This document shows positions 44,589 through 52,433 of a stretch of DNA of 64,000 nucleotides, piece by piece (position 1 is the first letter of the stretch; every line of letters begins with the position of its first letter). The stretch covers positions 2,356,001 to 2,420,000 of the forward strand of contig NZ_JBGBPY010000001.1 in NCBI RefSeq assembly GCF_041107455.1. Reading direction: 5' to 3'. A program made the position numbers and the translations under genes. Below the pieces are notes generated by a model. That model made no database searches and was not told the DNA's origin. It saw only the letters and a program-made list of their open reading frames with translations. The DNA comes from Rhodanobacter humi. Lineage in GTDB: Bacteria; Pseudomonadota; Gammaproteobacteria; Xanthomonadales; Rhodanobacteraceae.

Positions 44589-44742
44589 CCCTTCTCCCTC
44601 CGGGAGAAGGGGCCCGCAGGGCGGATGAGGGTACGGGCGAAGCGTGGCGTTGCGTCATGTCCGAACCCTCACCCCAATCCTCTTCCTCGCTCCTCGAAGC
44701 AAGGCCATCCGTGGCCCTTCTCCGCGTCCAGCGGGAGAAGGG
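44589..44742. repeat. Palindromic repeat element between gspE and gspF
   Basis: A 154-bp mosaic bounded by two hairpins: CCCTTCTCCC-tcc-GGGAGAAGGG (44589-44611) and a similar imperfect one near 44715-44742. The middle shares the GAGGGTACGGGCG and CCGAACCCTCACCC blocks with the copy inside hrpB. It fills most of the 186-base gap between the gspE stop and the gspF start in an otherwise overlapping operon, so it is an insertion that may form RNA structure between the two genes. Confidence 0.8.
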
Positions 44743-44764
44743 TTCAAGCGTGCAGTTCGACGCC

Positions 44765-45982
44765 ATGAGCCAGTTCCAATACAAGGCTGTCAGCGAAGCC
44801 GGCGAAGTCCTGCAAGGCCAGATGGAAGCCGCCAGCGTCGAAGAAGTGGTGGCGCGGTTGCAGGACCAGGGCCACACGCCGTTGGAGGCGCAGCCGGCCG
44901 ATGCGATGGGCGGCGGTTCGGGGCTGGCGGCGCTGCTCAAACGCGGGCCGTTCACCGGCGACCAGCTGGCGCAGTTCACCCACCAGCTCGCCACCCTGCT
45001 CGGCGCGGGCCAGCCGCTGGATCGCGCGCTGGGCATCCTGCTCGACCTGCCCGAGGGCGAGCGCGCGAAGAAGCTGATCGAGCGCGTGCGCGACCGCGTG
45101 CGTGGCGGCATGCCGCTGTCGCAGGCGCTGGACGAGGAACACGGCGTGTTCCCCAAGCTCTACATCGCGCTGGTGCGCGCGGGCGAGGCGGGCGGCTCGC
45201 TGGAGGAGACGCTGCGCCGGCTCGCCGATTACCTCGAGCGCTCGCAGCAGCTGCGCGGCAGCATCATCAATTCGCTGATCTACCCGGCCTTCCTGCTGGT
45301 GGGCGTGCTGGGCTCGCTGGTGCTGCTGTTGGCCTACGTGGTGCCGCAGTTCGTGCCGATCTTCGAGGACATGCAGGTGCCGCTGCCGTGGATCACGGAG
45401 GCGGTGCTGGCGCTGGGCCAGACGCTGCAGTCGTGGTGGTGGCTGATCCTGCTGCTGCTGATCGGCGGCGCGTTCTTCTTCCGCATGCGCCTGCGCGAGC
45501 CGGCCACGCGGCTGGCCTGGGATGCGCGCGTGCTGCGACTGCGCGTGGTGGGGCCGTTGCTGCTCAAGGTGCAGACCGCACGCATCGCCCGCACGCTCGG
45601 CACGCTGCTGAAGAATGGCGTGCCGCTGCTCGGCGCACTCGCCATCGCGCGCCAGGTCACCGCGAACCGCGCGCTGGACGAGGCGCTGGCGCAGGCGCAC
45701 GAGCAGGTGAAGGAAGGCTCCGGACTCGGCTTCGCGCTGGGCCAGTCGAAGCTGTTCCCGCGCCTCGCGCTGCAGATGGTGCAGGTGGGCGAGGAGGCCG
45801 GCGAACTGGACGGCATGCTGCTCAAGGTGGCCGACACCTTCGAGCTGGAAAGCCGTCGCAGCATCGACCGCCTGCTCGCCGCGCTGGTGCCCGCGCTCAC
45901 CGTGGTGATGACCGTGCTGGTGGGTTTCATCATGGCGGCGATCCTGCTGCCGCTTTTGAGTCTGACAAGCAATATTCAGTAA
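44765..45982 (+). CDS. gspF: Type II secretion inner-membrane platform protein GspF/XpsF
   Basis: A 405-residue platform protein with two GspF repeats. It starts MSQFQYKAVSEAGEVLQGQ, has FTHQLATLLGAGQPLDRAL and the matching second copy IARTLGTLLKNGVPLLGAL, and three to four membrane segments (about 172-195, 222-245 and 375-398). Start chosen at ATG 44765; the in-frame stretch upstream is the repeat element, not native coding sequence. Second gene of the xps operon. Confidence 0.94.
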   Translation: MSQFQYKAVSEAGEVLQGQMEAASVEEVVARLQDQGHTPLEAQPADAMGGGSGLAALLKRGPFTGDQLAQFTHQLATLLGAGQPLDRALGILLDLPEGERAKKLIERVRDRVRGGMPLSQALDEEHGVFPKLYIALVRAGEAGGSLEETLRRLADYLERSQQLRGSIINSLIYPAFLLVGVLGSLVLLLAYVVPQFVPIFEDMQVPLPWITEAVLALGQTLQSWWWLILLLLIGGAFFFRMRLREPATRLAWDARVLRLRVVGPLLLKVQTARIARTLGTLLKNGVPLLGALAIARQVTANRALDEALAQAHEQVKEGSGLGFALGQSKLFPRLALQMVQVGEEAGELDGMLLKVADTFELESRRSIDRLLAALVPALTVVMTVLVGFIMAAILLPLLSLTSNIQ

Positions 45983-45997
45983 TCAGGGAGTGTCGTA

Positions 45998-46519
45998 ATG
46001 CCTGTAGCGATGAGTATCGGAAACCGGTCGCCGGAAACAGTCGGCGCGAATGGCTTGCAAAAACCTGCCGACTCCAAGAGCCCATTCCCGATTTCCTGTC
46101 GCGGCTATCGCCGCGACAGGAGGGGCGCGAGCGGCTTCACCCTGCTCGAAATGCTCGCGGTGATCGTGCTGATCGGCGTCATCGGCGCGGTGGTGGTGAC
46201 CCAGGTCGGCAAGAACATGGACAAGGGCAAGTACGGCGCGGGCAAGGCCCAACTGGTGACCCTGAGCCAGAAGATCGAGAACTACGCGCTGGACAACGGC
46301 AGCCCGCCGCCGCAGCTGGAGGATCTGGTCAGCAAGCCCGCGAACGCGCCGAACTGGCAAGGCCCGTATGCGAAGGAATCCGAACTGAAGGATCCCTGGG
46401 GCCATGCCTTCGGCTACAAGGCGCCCGGCGACCACGGCAGCTTCGACCTGATCTTCTTCGGCCGCGACGGCAAGCCCGGTGGCGACGGCTACGACAAGGA
46501 CGTGGGCAACTGGCAATAA
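45998..46519 (+). CDS. gspG: Type II secretion major pseudopilin GspG/XpsG with extended leader
   Basis: A 173-residue precursor. The prepilin peptidase site G|FTLLEM lies after residue 46, followed by the hydrophobic helix and a GspG C-domain (DPWGHAFGYKAPGDHGSFDLIFFGRDGKPGGDG, the calcium-binding loop region). The leader is very long; most GspG leaders are 6-12 residues. ATG 45998 has a good AGGGAG site, and the extra 35-40 codons contain a REP-like hairpin, so a repeat has probably entered the leader without breaking the frame. Cleavage by XpsO/PilD should still yield normal GspG. Confidence 0.9.
   Translation: MPVAMSIGNRSPETVGANGLQKPADSKSPFPISCRGYRRDRRGASGFTLLEMLAVIVLIGVIGAVVVTQVGKNMDKGKYGAGKAQLVTLSQKIENYALDNGSPPPQLEDLVSKPANAPNWQGPYAKESELKDPWGHAFGYKAPGDHGSFDLIFFGRDGKPGGDGYDKDVGNWQ
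46095..46120. repeat. REP-like hairpin inside gspG leader
   Basis: Perfect 11-bp stem CCTGTCGCGGC-tatc-GCCGCGACAGG. It is translated as part of the GspG leader (residues about 33-42) and ends 9 bases before the mature gspG codons' FTLLE segment region. Sequence and shape fit a REP palindrome. Confidence 0.75.
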
Positions 46520-46523
46520 ATCC

Positions 46524-47033
46524 ATGCGCCTTGCCTCGCCATGCGTGCCCCGATTCCTTGCCACACAGGCGAGGGGGGCGTGGCGACGCGGGCGCGGCTT
46601 CACCCTGCTCGAAATGCTGGTGGTAATCCTGCTGATCGGCATCGCGGCGGCGGCGGTCGCGGTGTCGGTGACCCAGGGGCTGGCCAGCGCGCGCATCAAT
46701 GCGGCCAGCGGCGAGATCGCCGCGGCGCTGCGCGCCACCCGCGCGCAGGCGATCGTGCAAGGCAAGGAACAGCATTTCGACGTGAATGTCCGCAGCGACA
46801 CGTACAGCGATGCGAAGCGGAAGGACGTGCGCCTGCCCAAGGGCCTGAAACTCTCCGTCACCAGTGCGCTGGAAGATCGCCCGGACCAGCACACCGGGCG
46901 CATCCGTTTCTTCCCCGACGGCAGTTCCACCGGCGGCCACATCACCTTGGCCAGCGGCCGCCGCCAGTGGCGCATCAACGTGTCGTGGCTCACCGGACAG
47001 GTCGCGGTGGTGGACCAGGTGGTGGCGCGATGA
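46524..47033 (+). CDS. gspH: Type II secretion minor pseudopilin GspH/XpsH
   Basis: A 169-residue precursor with a 25-residue basic leader, cleavage site G|FTLLEMLVVILLIGIAAAA and a beta-rich C-domain ending SWLTGQVAVVDQVV. Four bases separate it from gspG's stop; its TGA overlaps the gspI ATG. ATG 46524 has no strong Shine-Dalgarno, so it probably depends on translation of gspG. Confidence 0.9.
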   Translation: MRLASPCVPRFLATQARGAWRRGRGFTLLEMLVVILLIGIAAAAVAVSVTQGLASARINAASGEIAAALRATRAQAIVQGKEQHFDVNVRSDTYSDAKRKDVRLPKGLKLSVTSALEDRPDQHTGRIRFFPDGSSTGGHITLASGRRQWRINVSWLTGQVAVVDQVVAR

Positions 47034-47440
47034 AGCACCAGCACGGCTTCTCACTGCTCGAAGTGATCGCCGCGATGCTGCTGCTGGCGATCGCGTTCGC
47101 CGCGCTGATGAAGGTGGCCGGCGGCGCGATCGCGCTGTCGCGCAACGCGGCGGCGCACGACGAGGCGGCGCTGTGGGCGCGCAGCCTGCTCGACAGCGCT
47201 TTTGTCACGGAGCCGGTGGCGCCGGGCAGCCGCAGTGGCCGCTTCAATGATCGCTATCGCTGGACGCTCGACGTCACGCCGTGGCAAGTGCCCGGCACGC
47301 CGCCCGGCGGCGGCGGCGCGCTGCAGCTGTACCGGCTGGATCTGGCGGTGCAGTGGGGCAGCGCCGCGCATCCGCAAACGGCGCACTTCGACACGCTGCG
47401 GCTGGGCCAGCCGCAGGCGCCGGCGGGTGGTGCGCCATGA
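47030..47440 (+). CDS. gspI: Type II secretion minor pseudopilin GspI/XpsI
   Basis: A 136-residue precursor with the shortest leader of the set, MKHQHG|FSLLEVIAAML. Length and the C-domain (RYRWTLDVTPWQ, LYRLDLAVQW) fit GspI, part of the I-J-K tip complex. ATGA overlaps at both ends (with gspH and with the gspJ start at 47437). Confidence 0.92.
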   Translation: MKHQHGFSLLEVIAAMLLLAIAFAALMKVAGGAIALSRNAAAHDEAALWARSLLDSAFVTEPVAPGSRSGRFNDRYRWTLDVTPWQVPGTPPGGGGALQLYRLDLAVQWGSAAHPQTAHFDTLRLGQPQAPAGGAP

Positions 47441-49038
47441 ACACGCATCGCGGTTGCCCGATTTGCGCGAGGTTCGAGGCGGTATCGGACACCTGTCGGT
47501 ATCCGACTCCCTTCACCTACTTGCGGGATGCGACTCCTCCCTCTCCCCCAACAGCTTCATCGTTGGGAGAGAGGGTTGGGGTGAGGGGGGCTTTTGCTTC
47601 TGCCTGTTGGCAAGTTTCAAAGCAGTTTCGTGCGCCTACCGGCGCCCGAGTTACTTCTCCTTTGCTTGTCCAAAGGAGAAGTAACCAAGAGGAAACGACA
47701 CCCCGATGGCGCGCCCTGCGCCCATCCATGGGCTCCGGGTACGCGGGCGGGTTCCGGGGTTTTCCGACGGCACCTCCGTGTGCCGGCGGAAAACTGGCTC
47801 GCATCCCTGCGAGCCATCCTGCGGACTTTCCTTCACCCGCCCGCCGCGCCATAGGGGCCCCGGGTAGAGCAGCGCGCTCCTGCGTGCAGAAGCAACGGCA
47901 CCCCACCCCAGCCCTCCCCTGCATGCAGGGGAGGGAGCTACAGCCAGCAAGCTCGCGACGCTTCGCTTTTGCCTTTGCTCGTGCTCTTGCTTCTGGCGCG
48001 CACGATGCGCGCCTGCTCTTCCGGGCCCCCTCGGCGGCGGTGAGCCGTGGACGAGAAGGCCGTGCAGCGGGCGTTGCCATGGAGGGCAACGCCTTTTCGC
48101 GCGGGCAGGAGCCCGCTCGAAAAGCCCGGCCACGGCTCACGGACTTTCCGTGCATGGATGCACGGAAAGCGCCGCCGCGGGGTGTCGTTTCCTCTTGGTT
48201 ACTTCTCCTTTGGACAAGCAAAGGAGAAGTAACTCGGGTGCCGACAGGCGTCCGAAACCGCTTTGAAACTTGCGAGAGCGTAGAAGCCCCCCTCACCCCA
48301 ACCCTCTCCCCCAACGGACAAACTGTTGGGGGAGAGGGAGCGCATGCAGTCCGATACCGCGGGCGCGCAAACCGCGCCGCCGGCTTCACTCTGCTCGAAG
48401 TGCTGGGCGCACTGGCCCTGCTGGCGCTGCTGCTGGTGGGCGTGTACGGCGGCGTGCGCAGCGCGATCCACGGCGTGCGTTCCGGCAGCGCGGCGATCGC
48501 GCGAGTGGATCAGATCGGTTCGGCCCAGCGCTTCCTGCGCGGCGAGCTGGCGCAGGCACTGGCGCAGCCGATCGCGCGCACCGACAACGGCCGGCCGATC
48601 TACTTCGCGGGCAGCGCGCACGAGATGCGCTACGTGGCGCCGCTGCCGGGCTACCTCGGCAAGCTGGGCCCGCAACTGCAGGTGCTGAAGCTGGTCGACG
48701 ACGGCAAGGGCGGCCAGCGGCTGGAACTGCAGCTGGCGCTGCTGCCGCCGGACGGCCAGCCGCCGAAGCCGCTGGGCGAACCGCAGGTGCTGCTCGACCA
48801 CATCAAGGAGGGCGGCTTCAGCTATCGCGGCCGCGATGCGCAGAACCGCGAGCTGCCATGGAGCGCGGACTGGGCCGACGGCAGCGGCCTGCCCCAGCTG
48901 GTGCGCATCCGGCTGCAGCCGCACGGCGGCTACGGCTGGCCCGAGCTGGACGTGCCACTGCGGGTCGATCCCGCGGCCACGGTCGGCCGCATCGGCCTGC
49001 TGCCCGGCAGCGTGCTGCCGCCGGGAGGTGCGCGATGA
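47437..49038 (+). CDS. gspJ: Type II secretion minor pseudopilin GspJ/XpsJ, interrupted in its leader by a repeat element
   Basis: The native start survives as ATG 47437, overlapping the gspI stop in the same ATGA arrangement used throughout the operon. The true GspJ body begins at codon 48382 (RAAG|FTLLEVLGALALLALLL) and is full length (about 219 residues: RTDNGRPIYFAGSAHEMRYVAPLPG, PLRVDPAATVGRIGLLPG). Between them lie about 315 codons contributed by an inserted repeat element, and the frame stays open throughout, giving a nominal 533-residue protein where about 220 is usual. The product could be made as an oversized precursor, or from a GTG at 48239 that has AAGGAG supplied by the repeat, giving a 48-residue leader. 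Function may be impaired. Confidence 0.8.
   Translation: MNTHRGCPICARFEAVSDTCRYPTPFTYLRDATPPSPPTASSLGERVGVRGAFASACWQVSKQFRAPTGARVTSPLLVQRRSNQEETTPRWRALRPSMGSGYAGGFRGFPTAPPCAGGKLARIPASHPADFPSPARRAIGAPGRAARSCVQKQRHPTPALPCMQGRELQPASSRRFAFAFARALASGAHDARLLFRAPSAAVSRGREGRAAGVAMEGNAFSRGQEPARKARPRLTDFPCMDARKAPPRGVVSSWLLLLWTSKGEVTRVPTGVRNRFETCESVEAPLTPTLSPNGQTVGGEGAHAVRYRGRANRAAGFTLLEVLGALALLALLLVGVYGGVRSAIHGVRSGSAAIARVDQIGSAQRFLRGELAQALAQPIARTDNGRPIYFAGSAHEMRYVAPLPGYLGKLGPQLQVLKLVDDGKGGQRLELQLALLPPDGQPPKPLGEPQVLLDHIKEGGFSYRGRDAQNRELPWSADWADGSGLPQLVRIRLQPHGGYGWPELDVPLRVDPAATVGRIGLLPGSVLPPGGAR
47539..48338. repeat. Composite inverted-repeat element inserted in gspJ
   Basis: The ends are related inverted arms of about 165 bp. 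Within them 47645-47704 and 48179-48238 are a perfect 60-bp inverted repeat. The outer part of each arm is itself a hairpin: left CCCTCTCCCCCAAC/GTTGGGAGAGAGGG (47539-47575), right the perfect 14-bp CCCTCTCCCCCAAC/GTTGGGGGAGAGGG (48302-48338). The centre holds further palindromes, including a perfect 24-bp one at 47912-47935. Both strands are open for long stretches, but no transposase or recognisable protein is present. Best described as a non-autonomous, MITE-like or REP-composite element of xanthomonad type; no target duplication was identified. Confidence 0.88.
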
Positions 49039-49892
49039 AGCGCTCGCGGCAACATGGCGTGGCCCTGCTGCTGGTGCTGTGGGCCTGCACCCTGCTGGCG
49101 ATCCTGCTCGGCGGCTATGCCGTGCTGGCGCGCACCGCGGCGCTGCAGACGCGCTACCAGTTCGCGCAGACACGCGCCCATTACGCCGCCGAAGCGGGGC
49201 TGATGCGCGCGATCTACAGCCTGCAGGACCCGGACGCGAAGCGGCGCTGGGCCGGCGACGGCCGCGTCTATCCGTTCCAGTTCGACGGCGTCGGGGTGCA
49301 GGTGACGATGACCGACGAGGGTGGCAAGGTCGATCTCAACGCTGCCTCGCCCGAGGTGTTGCAGGCGCTGTTCCGTGCCGCGGGACTGGACGCGGCGGCG
49401 GCCGGCAAGCTCGCCGCCAACGTGGTGGATTGGCGCAGCTTCGTCACCGTGCCGGGGCAGGCCGATCGCGCCCGCGCCGCCTACACCGCGGCAGGGCGGG
49501 ACTACGGTCCGCGCCACGGTCCGTTCGCCAGCCTGGAGGAATTGCAGCAGGTGCTGGGCATGACGCCAGCGCTGTACCGGATGCTGGAACCGGCGATCAC
49601 GATCTGGTCCGGGCGCGCCATGCCGGACCCGAACACCGCGCCGCCGCTGGCGCTGGCGGCGATCCCGGGGCTCGATCCGCAGCAGCTGCAGGCAGTGCAA
49701 GCCGCACGGCAGCGTAACGCCGGTGCCGGCATGCCACCCATCGGCAATGGAATCACGCATAGTATCCGTTCGCAGGCCGAGCTGGCCGACGGGACGCGCG
49801 CGGTGATCCGCGCCACGGTCCGCCTCCAGCCCGGCGGGATGGGCACGCAGCCGTACACGGTGCTGCGCTGGCAGGAGGGTGACGGGGAATGA
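49035..49892 (+). CDS. gspK: Type II secretion minor pseudopilin GspK/XpsK
   Basis: A 285-residue precursor of the pseudopilus tip. Leader MKRSRQHG|VALLLVLWACTLLAILL has the GspK-style V at +1. Helix-hairpin-helix-like repeats are visible (VDLNAASPEVLQALFRAAGL; PNTAPPLALAAIPGLDPQQLQAVQAAR), as in the SAM-like domain of GspK. ATGA overlaps with gspJ and gspL. Confidence 0.92.
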   Translation: MKRSRQHGVALLLVLWACTLLAILLGGYAVLARTAALQTRYQFAQTRAHYAAEAGLMRAIYSLQDPDAKRRWAGDGRVYPFQFDGVGVQVTMTDEGGKVDLNAASPEVLQALFRAAGLDAAAAGKLAANVVDWRSFVTVPGQADRARAAYTAAGRDYGPRHGPFASLEELQQVLGMTPALYRMLEPAITIWSGRAMPDPNTAPPLALAAIPGLDPQQLQAVQAARQRNAGAGMPPIGNGITHSIRSQAELADGTRAVIRATVRLQPGGMGTQPYTVLRWQEGDGE

Positions 49893-51052
49893 GTGCTGCA
49901 ACGCCATCGTCGCGGGCGCTGCTGGATCGCCTGCGCCAAGGCTGGCGCAGCTCGCCGCTGCCGGGCTTCTTCGCCTGGTGGGGCGGCGAGTTGGGCACGC
50001 TGTTGCCGCCGCGCTGGCGCGCCGCGCTGGCCGACGGTGCCGGTTGGCACCTGCTGCAACAGGTCGACGGCGACTGGCGGCTGCGCCGCGTCGGCCAGGC
50101 CGAGCCGCTGGCGCGCTGGAGCGACGAGCTCGACCCGGTCGCGCAACAGGCTGCCCTCGCCGTCGCCTGGCAGGGCACGGACCCCGAGGATCGCCGGCTG
50201 GCCCTGCTGCTGCCCGCGCACGCGGTGCTGCGTCGCGTGCTGCAGCTGCCCGTGGCCGCGCGCGGCAAGCTGCACCAGGTGGCGGGCTACGAGATGGATC
50301 GGCAGACCCCGTTCGGCGCCGCCCAGGTGTATTACGCCGTGCGCGAGCTGGCGCGGCCGGTCGTGGCCGGCCGCTGCGCGGTGGAGCTGCTGGTGGTGCG
50401 ACGTGACATGCTGGATCCGCTGCTGGCCCGGTTGCGCACGCTCGGCATCACGGTCGACGCGGTGGACCTGGCGCACGATGCCGGCCGGCTCGGCGTCGAC
50501 CTGCTGCCGCCGGACCAGGCCTCGCATCGCACGCGGCCGCGGCGGCGCCTGAACCTGATGCTTGCGGCCGCCTGCGTGCTGCTGCTGCTGCTGGCGATGG
50601 GCGGCTGGCTGCACAACCGCGAGAGCGCGCTGGCGCAGATGCAGGCGCAGGTGGAGGCGATGCGCGGCGAGGCGCAGCAGGTGGCCGGCCTGCGCAAGCA
50701 GCTGCAGGACGATGCCGGCGCGGCCGGTTTCCTCGCGCAGCGCAAGGCACGGCGCGCTACCGTGCTCGGCGTGCTGCTCGACCTCACCAAGCGGCTGCCG
50801 TCCAGCGCGTGGCTGGAGCGCTTCAGCCTCGACGACAACGGCCAGATCGGCTTCCAGGGCCAGAGCCCGCAGGCGGCGAAGCTGCTCGACCTGCTCAAGG
50901 GCTCGCCGCTGATCGACAACGCGAACTTCCAGGGCAGCATCCAGTCCGATCCGTCCACCGGCAAGGAACGCTTCTACATGGTGGCGCAGCTGCACAAGCC
51001 GGCGCCGGAGCGCGCCGCTCCCCAGCCGGCCGCCGCCGGGAGCACGCCATGA
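49889..51052 (+). CDS. gspL: Type II secretion inner-membrane protein GspL/XpsL (PilN-like C-terminus)
   Basis: A 387-residue bitopic protein. The cytoplasmic actin-like part (residues 1-215; GKLHQVAGYEMDRQTPFGAAQVYYAV) would bind GspE, one membrane helix lies at about 222-242, and a PilN-like coiled coil and periplasmic ferredoxin-like domain follow (LPSSAWLERFSLDDNGQIGFQGQSPQAAKLLDLL). It couples the ATPase to the periplasmic platform. ATGA overlaps on both sides. Confidence 0.9.
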   Translation: MSAATPSSRALLDRLRQGWRSSPLPGFFAWWGGELGTLLPPRWRAALADGAGWHLLQQVDGDWRLRRVGQAEPLARWSDELDPVAQQAALAVAWQGTDPEDRRLALLLPAHAVLRRVLQLPVAARGKLHQVAGYEMDRQTPFGAAQVYYAVRELARPVVAGRCAVELLVVRRDMLDPLLARLRTLGITVDAVDLAHDAGRLGVDLLPPDQASHRTRPRRRLNLMLAAACVLLLLLAMGGWLHNRESALAQMQAQVEAMRGEAQQVAGLRKQLQDDAGAAGFLAQRKARRATVLGVLLDLTKRLPSSAWLERFSLDDNGQIGFQGQSPQAAKLLDLLKGSPLIDNANFQGSIQSDPSTGKERFYMVAQLHKPAPERAAPQPAAAGSTP

Positions 51053-51717
51053 ACAGGCTCTCAAAGCTCTCGCCGCGCGACAGCCGCATCGCGGCGCTCG
51101 GCCTGCTGCTGCTGGCGCTGCTGCTCGGCTACTTCCTGCTGCTGCACTGGTGGTTCGTGGCGCCGTTGCGCGACATCGCCGCACAGATGGACGACTTGCG
51201 CGACACCCAGAGCCGTTACGCCGCGGCGATCGCCGAGCAGCCGCAGCTGCGCCAGCGCATCGCCGCGCTGGGCGCCGGCCAGGCCGCCAGCAGCGCGTTC
51301 CTGCCCGAGGACGATCCGAACACCGCCGCCGCCGACCTGATGCAGCGCGTGGTGGACGCGGTGGGCGCGCACACCGAGGGCGGCAGCTGCACGGTGACGC
51401 AGAAGATGCCGGTGCCCAACCCGCAAGTGACCTCCGGCGAGCCGTACCGCAAGGCGGCGGTGAGCATCAACCTCAGTTGCGACATCGAGCCGCTGGTGGG
51501 CGTGCTGCAGGCGCTGGAGCAGGGCACGCCGTACCTGTTCGTGGACAACCTCAACGTCTACCGCAACCCGGTGGTGGCGCGGCAGGGCAGCGGACCGTCG
51601 CTGGAAGTGCAGTTCACCTTGTCCGGCTATGTGCGCCCCGGTGGCGCCGCGCCCGCGGCGGCGGCCTCGGCGCCCGTGCCCGATGACGCCGCGGATGAAG
51701 CGGGAGCGACGCCATGA
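51049..51717 (+). CDS. gspM: Type II secretion protein GspM/XpsM
   Basis: A 222-residue bitopic inner-membrane protein: cytoplasmic tail MNRLSKLSPRDSR, membrane helix at about 16-37, coiled coil, and a periplasmic GspM domain (ADLMQRVVDAVGAHTEGGSC, LFVDNLNVYRN). Two cysteines near residues 113 and 144 could form a disulfide. It partners GspL in the platform. Confidence 0.9.
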   Translation: MNRLSKLSPRDSRIAALGLLLLALLLGYFLLLHWWFVAPLRDIAAQMDDLRDTQSRYAAAIAEQPQLRQRIAALGAGQAASSAFLPEDDPNTAAADLMQRVVDAVGAHTEGGSCTVTQKMPVPNPQVTSGEPYRKAAVSINLSCDIEPLVGVLQALEQGTPYLFVDNLNVYRNPVVARQGSGPSLEVQFTLSGYVRPGGAAPAAAASAPVPDDAADEAGATP

Positions 51718-52430
51718 ACGCCGCCAGCCAACGCCGGCTGACCCCGGTCCTGGTGATCCTCGCGCTGCTGCTGGGCGCGCTGTGGCTGGCGTTGCTGGCC
51801 GGCTTGGGCCGCGGCGTGCATTGGGACGCGCCGCGCGCCGCCGCGCCGCCGCCCGCGTCCGGCAAGCATGCCGGCCTGCCGACGCCGCAGCCGCTGGCGG
51901 AGTTCGCGCCGGTGTGGCAGCAGTCGCTGTTCAGCCCCGACCGCAAGCCCGAAGCGCACGCCGCCAGCGGCGGCAGCAGCCTGGGCGACCTGGCGCTGAC
52001 CGGCATCATCCTCACCCCGCAGCTGCACATGGCGCTGCTGCACGACAAGAACGGCAACAAGGAGCTGCGCCTGCGCGAAGGGCAGTCGCTGCCCGACGGC
52101 AGCCTGAGCCTGGTCGAGGTGAAGCCGCGCTCGGTGATCCTCGATTCCGCGCAGGGCCGCACCGAACTGAAGCTGCCCGCCGGCGCGCCGATCGACGCTG
52201 CGAAGGCGGTGCCCGCGATGGCCGCGGAGCCTGCGGCCGCGCCGCAGGGCGATGCCGAGGCCTCCGGTGCCGCCACTGCGCAGCCGGTCGTACCGCTGGG
52301 TCAAGGCGCTTCGCGCCAGGCCCCCCCGCAATACAGCCAGCAGCAACTCGACCGCCTGCGCAAACTCAAGGCCGCGATCCTGCAGCGCCGCGCCGCCAGC
52401 CAGGCCGCGAACCACGAAGGAGCACACTGA
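51714..52430 (+). CDS. gspN: Type II secretion protein GspN/XpsN (HR-domain, GspC-like)
   Basis: A 238-residue bitopic protein in the position of Xanthomonas xpsN. A membrane helix at about 11-30 precedes an Ala/Pro linker, a homology-region domain resembling GspC (SLGDLALTGIILTPQLHMALLHDK, LREGQSLPDGSLSLVEVKPRSVILD; residues 83-145) and a polar C-terminus with a short coiled coil. No separate gspC is present, so this protein may bridge the inner-membrane platform and the secretin. Confidence 0.85.
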   Translation: MNAASQRRLTPVLVILALLLGALWLALLAGLGRGVHWDAPRAAAPPPASGKHAGLPTPQPLAEFAPVWQQSLFSPDRKPEAHAASGGSSLGDLALTGIILTPQLHMALLHDKNGNKELRLREGQSLPDGSLSLVEVKPRSVILDSAQGRTELKLPAGAPIDAAKAVPAMAAEPAAAPQGDAEASGAATAQPVVPLGQGASRQAPPQYSQQQLDRLRKLKAAILQRRAASQAANHEGAH

Positions 52431-52433
52431 TCC

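Noticed and set aside
47517-48389. 290-codon minus-strand frame through the gspJ insertion
   Set aside because: It is the complement of a palindromic repeat element; the translation is a low-complexity product of hairpins with no domain.
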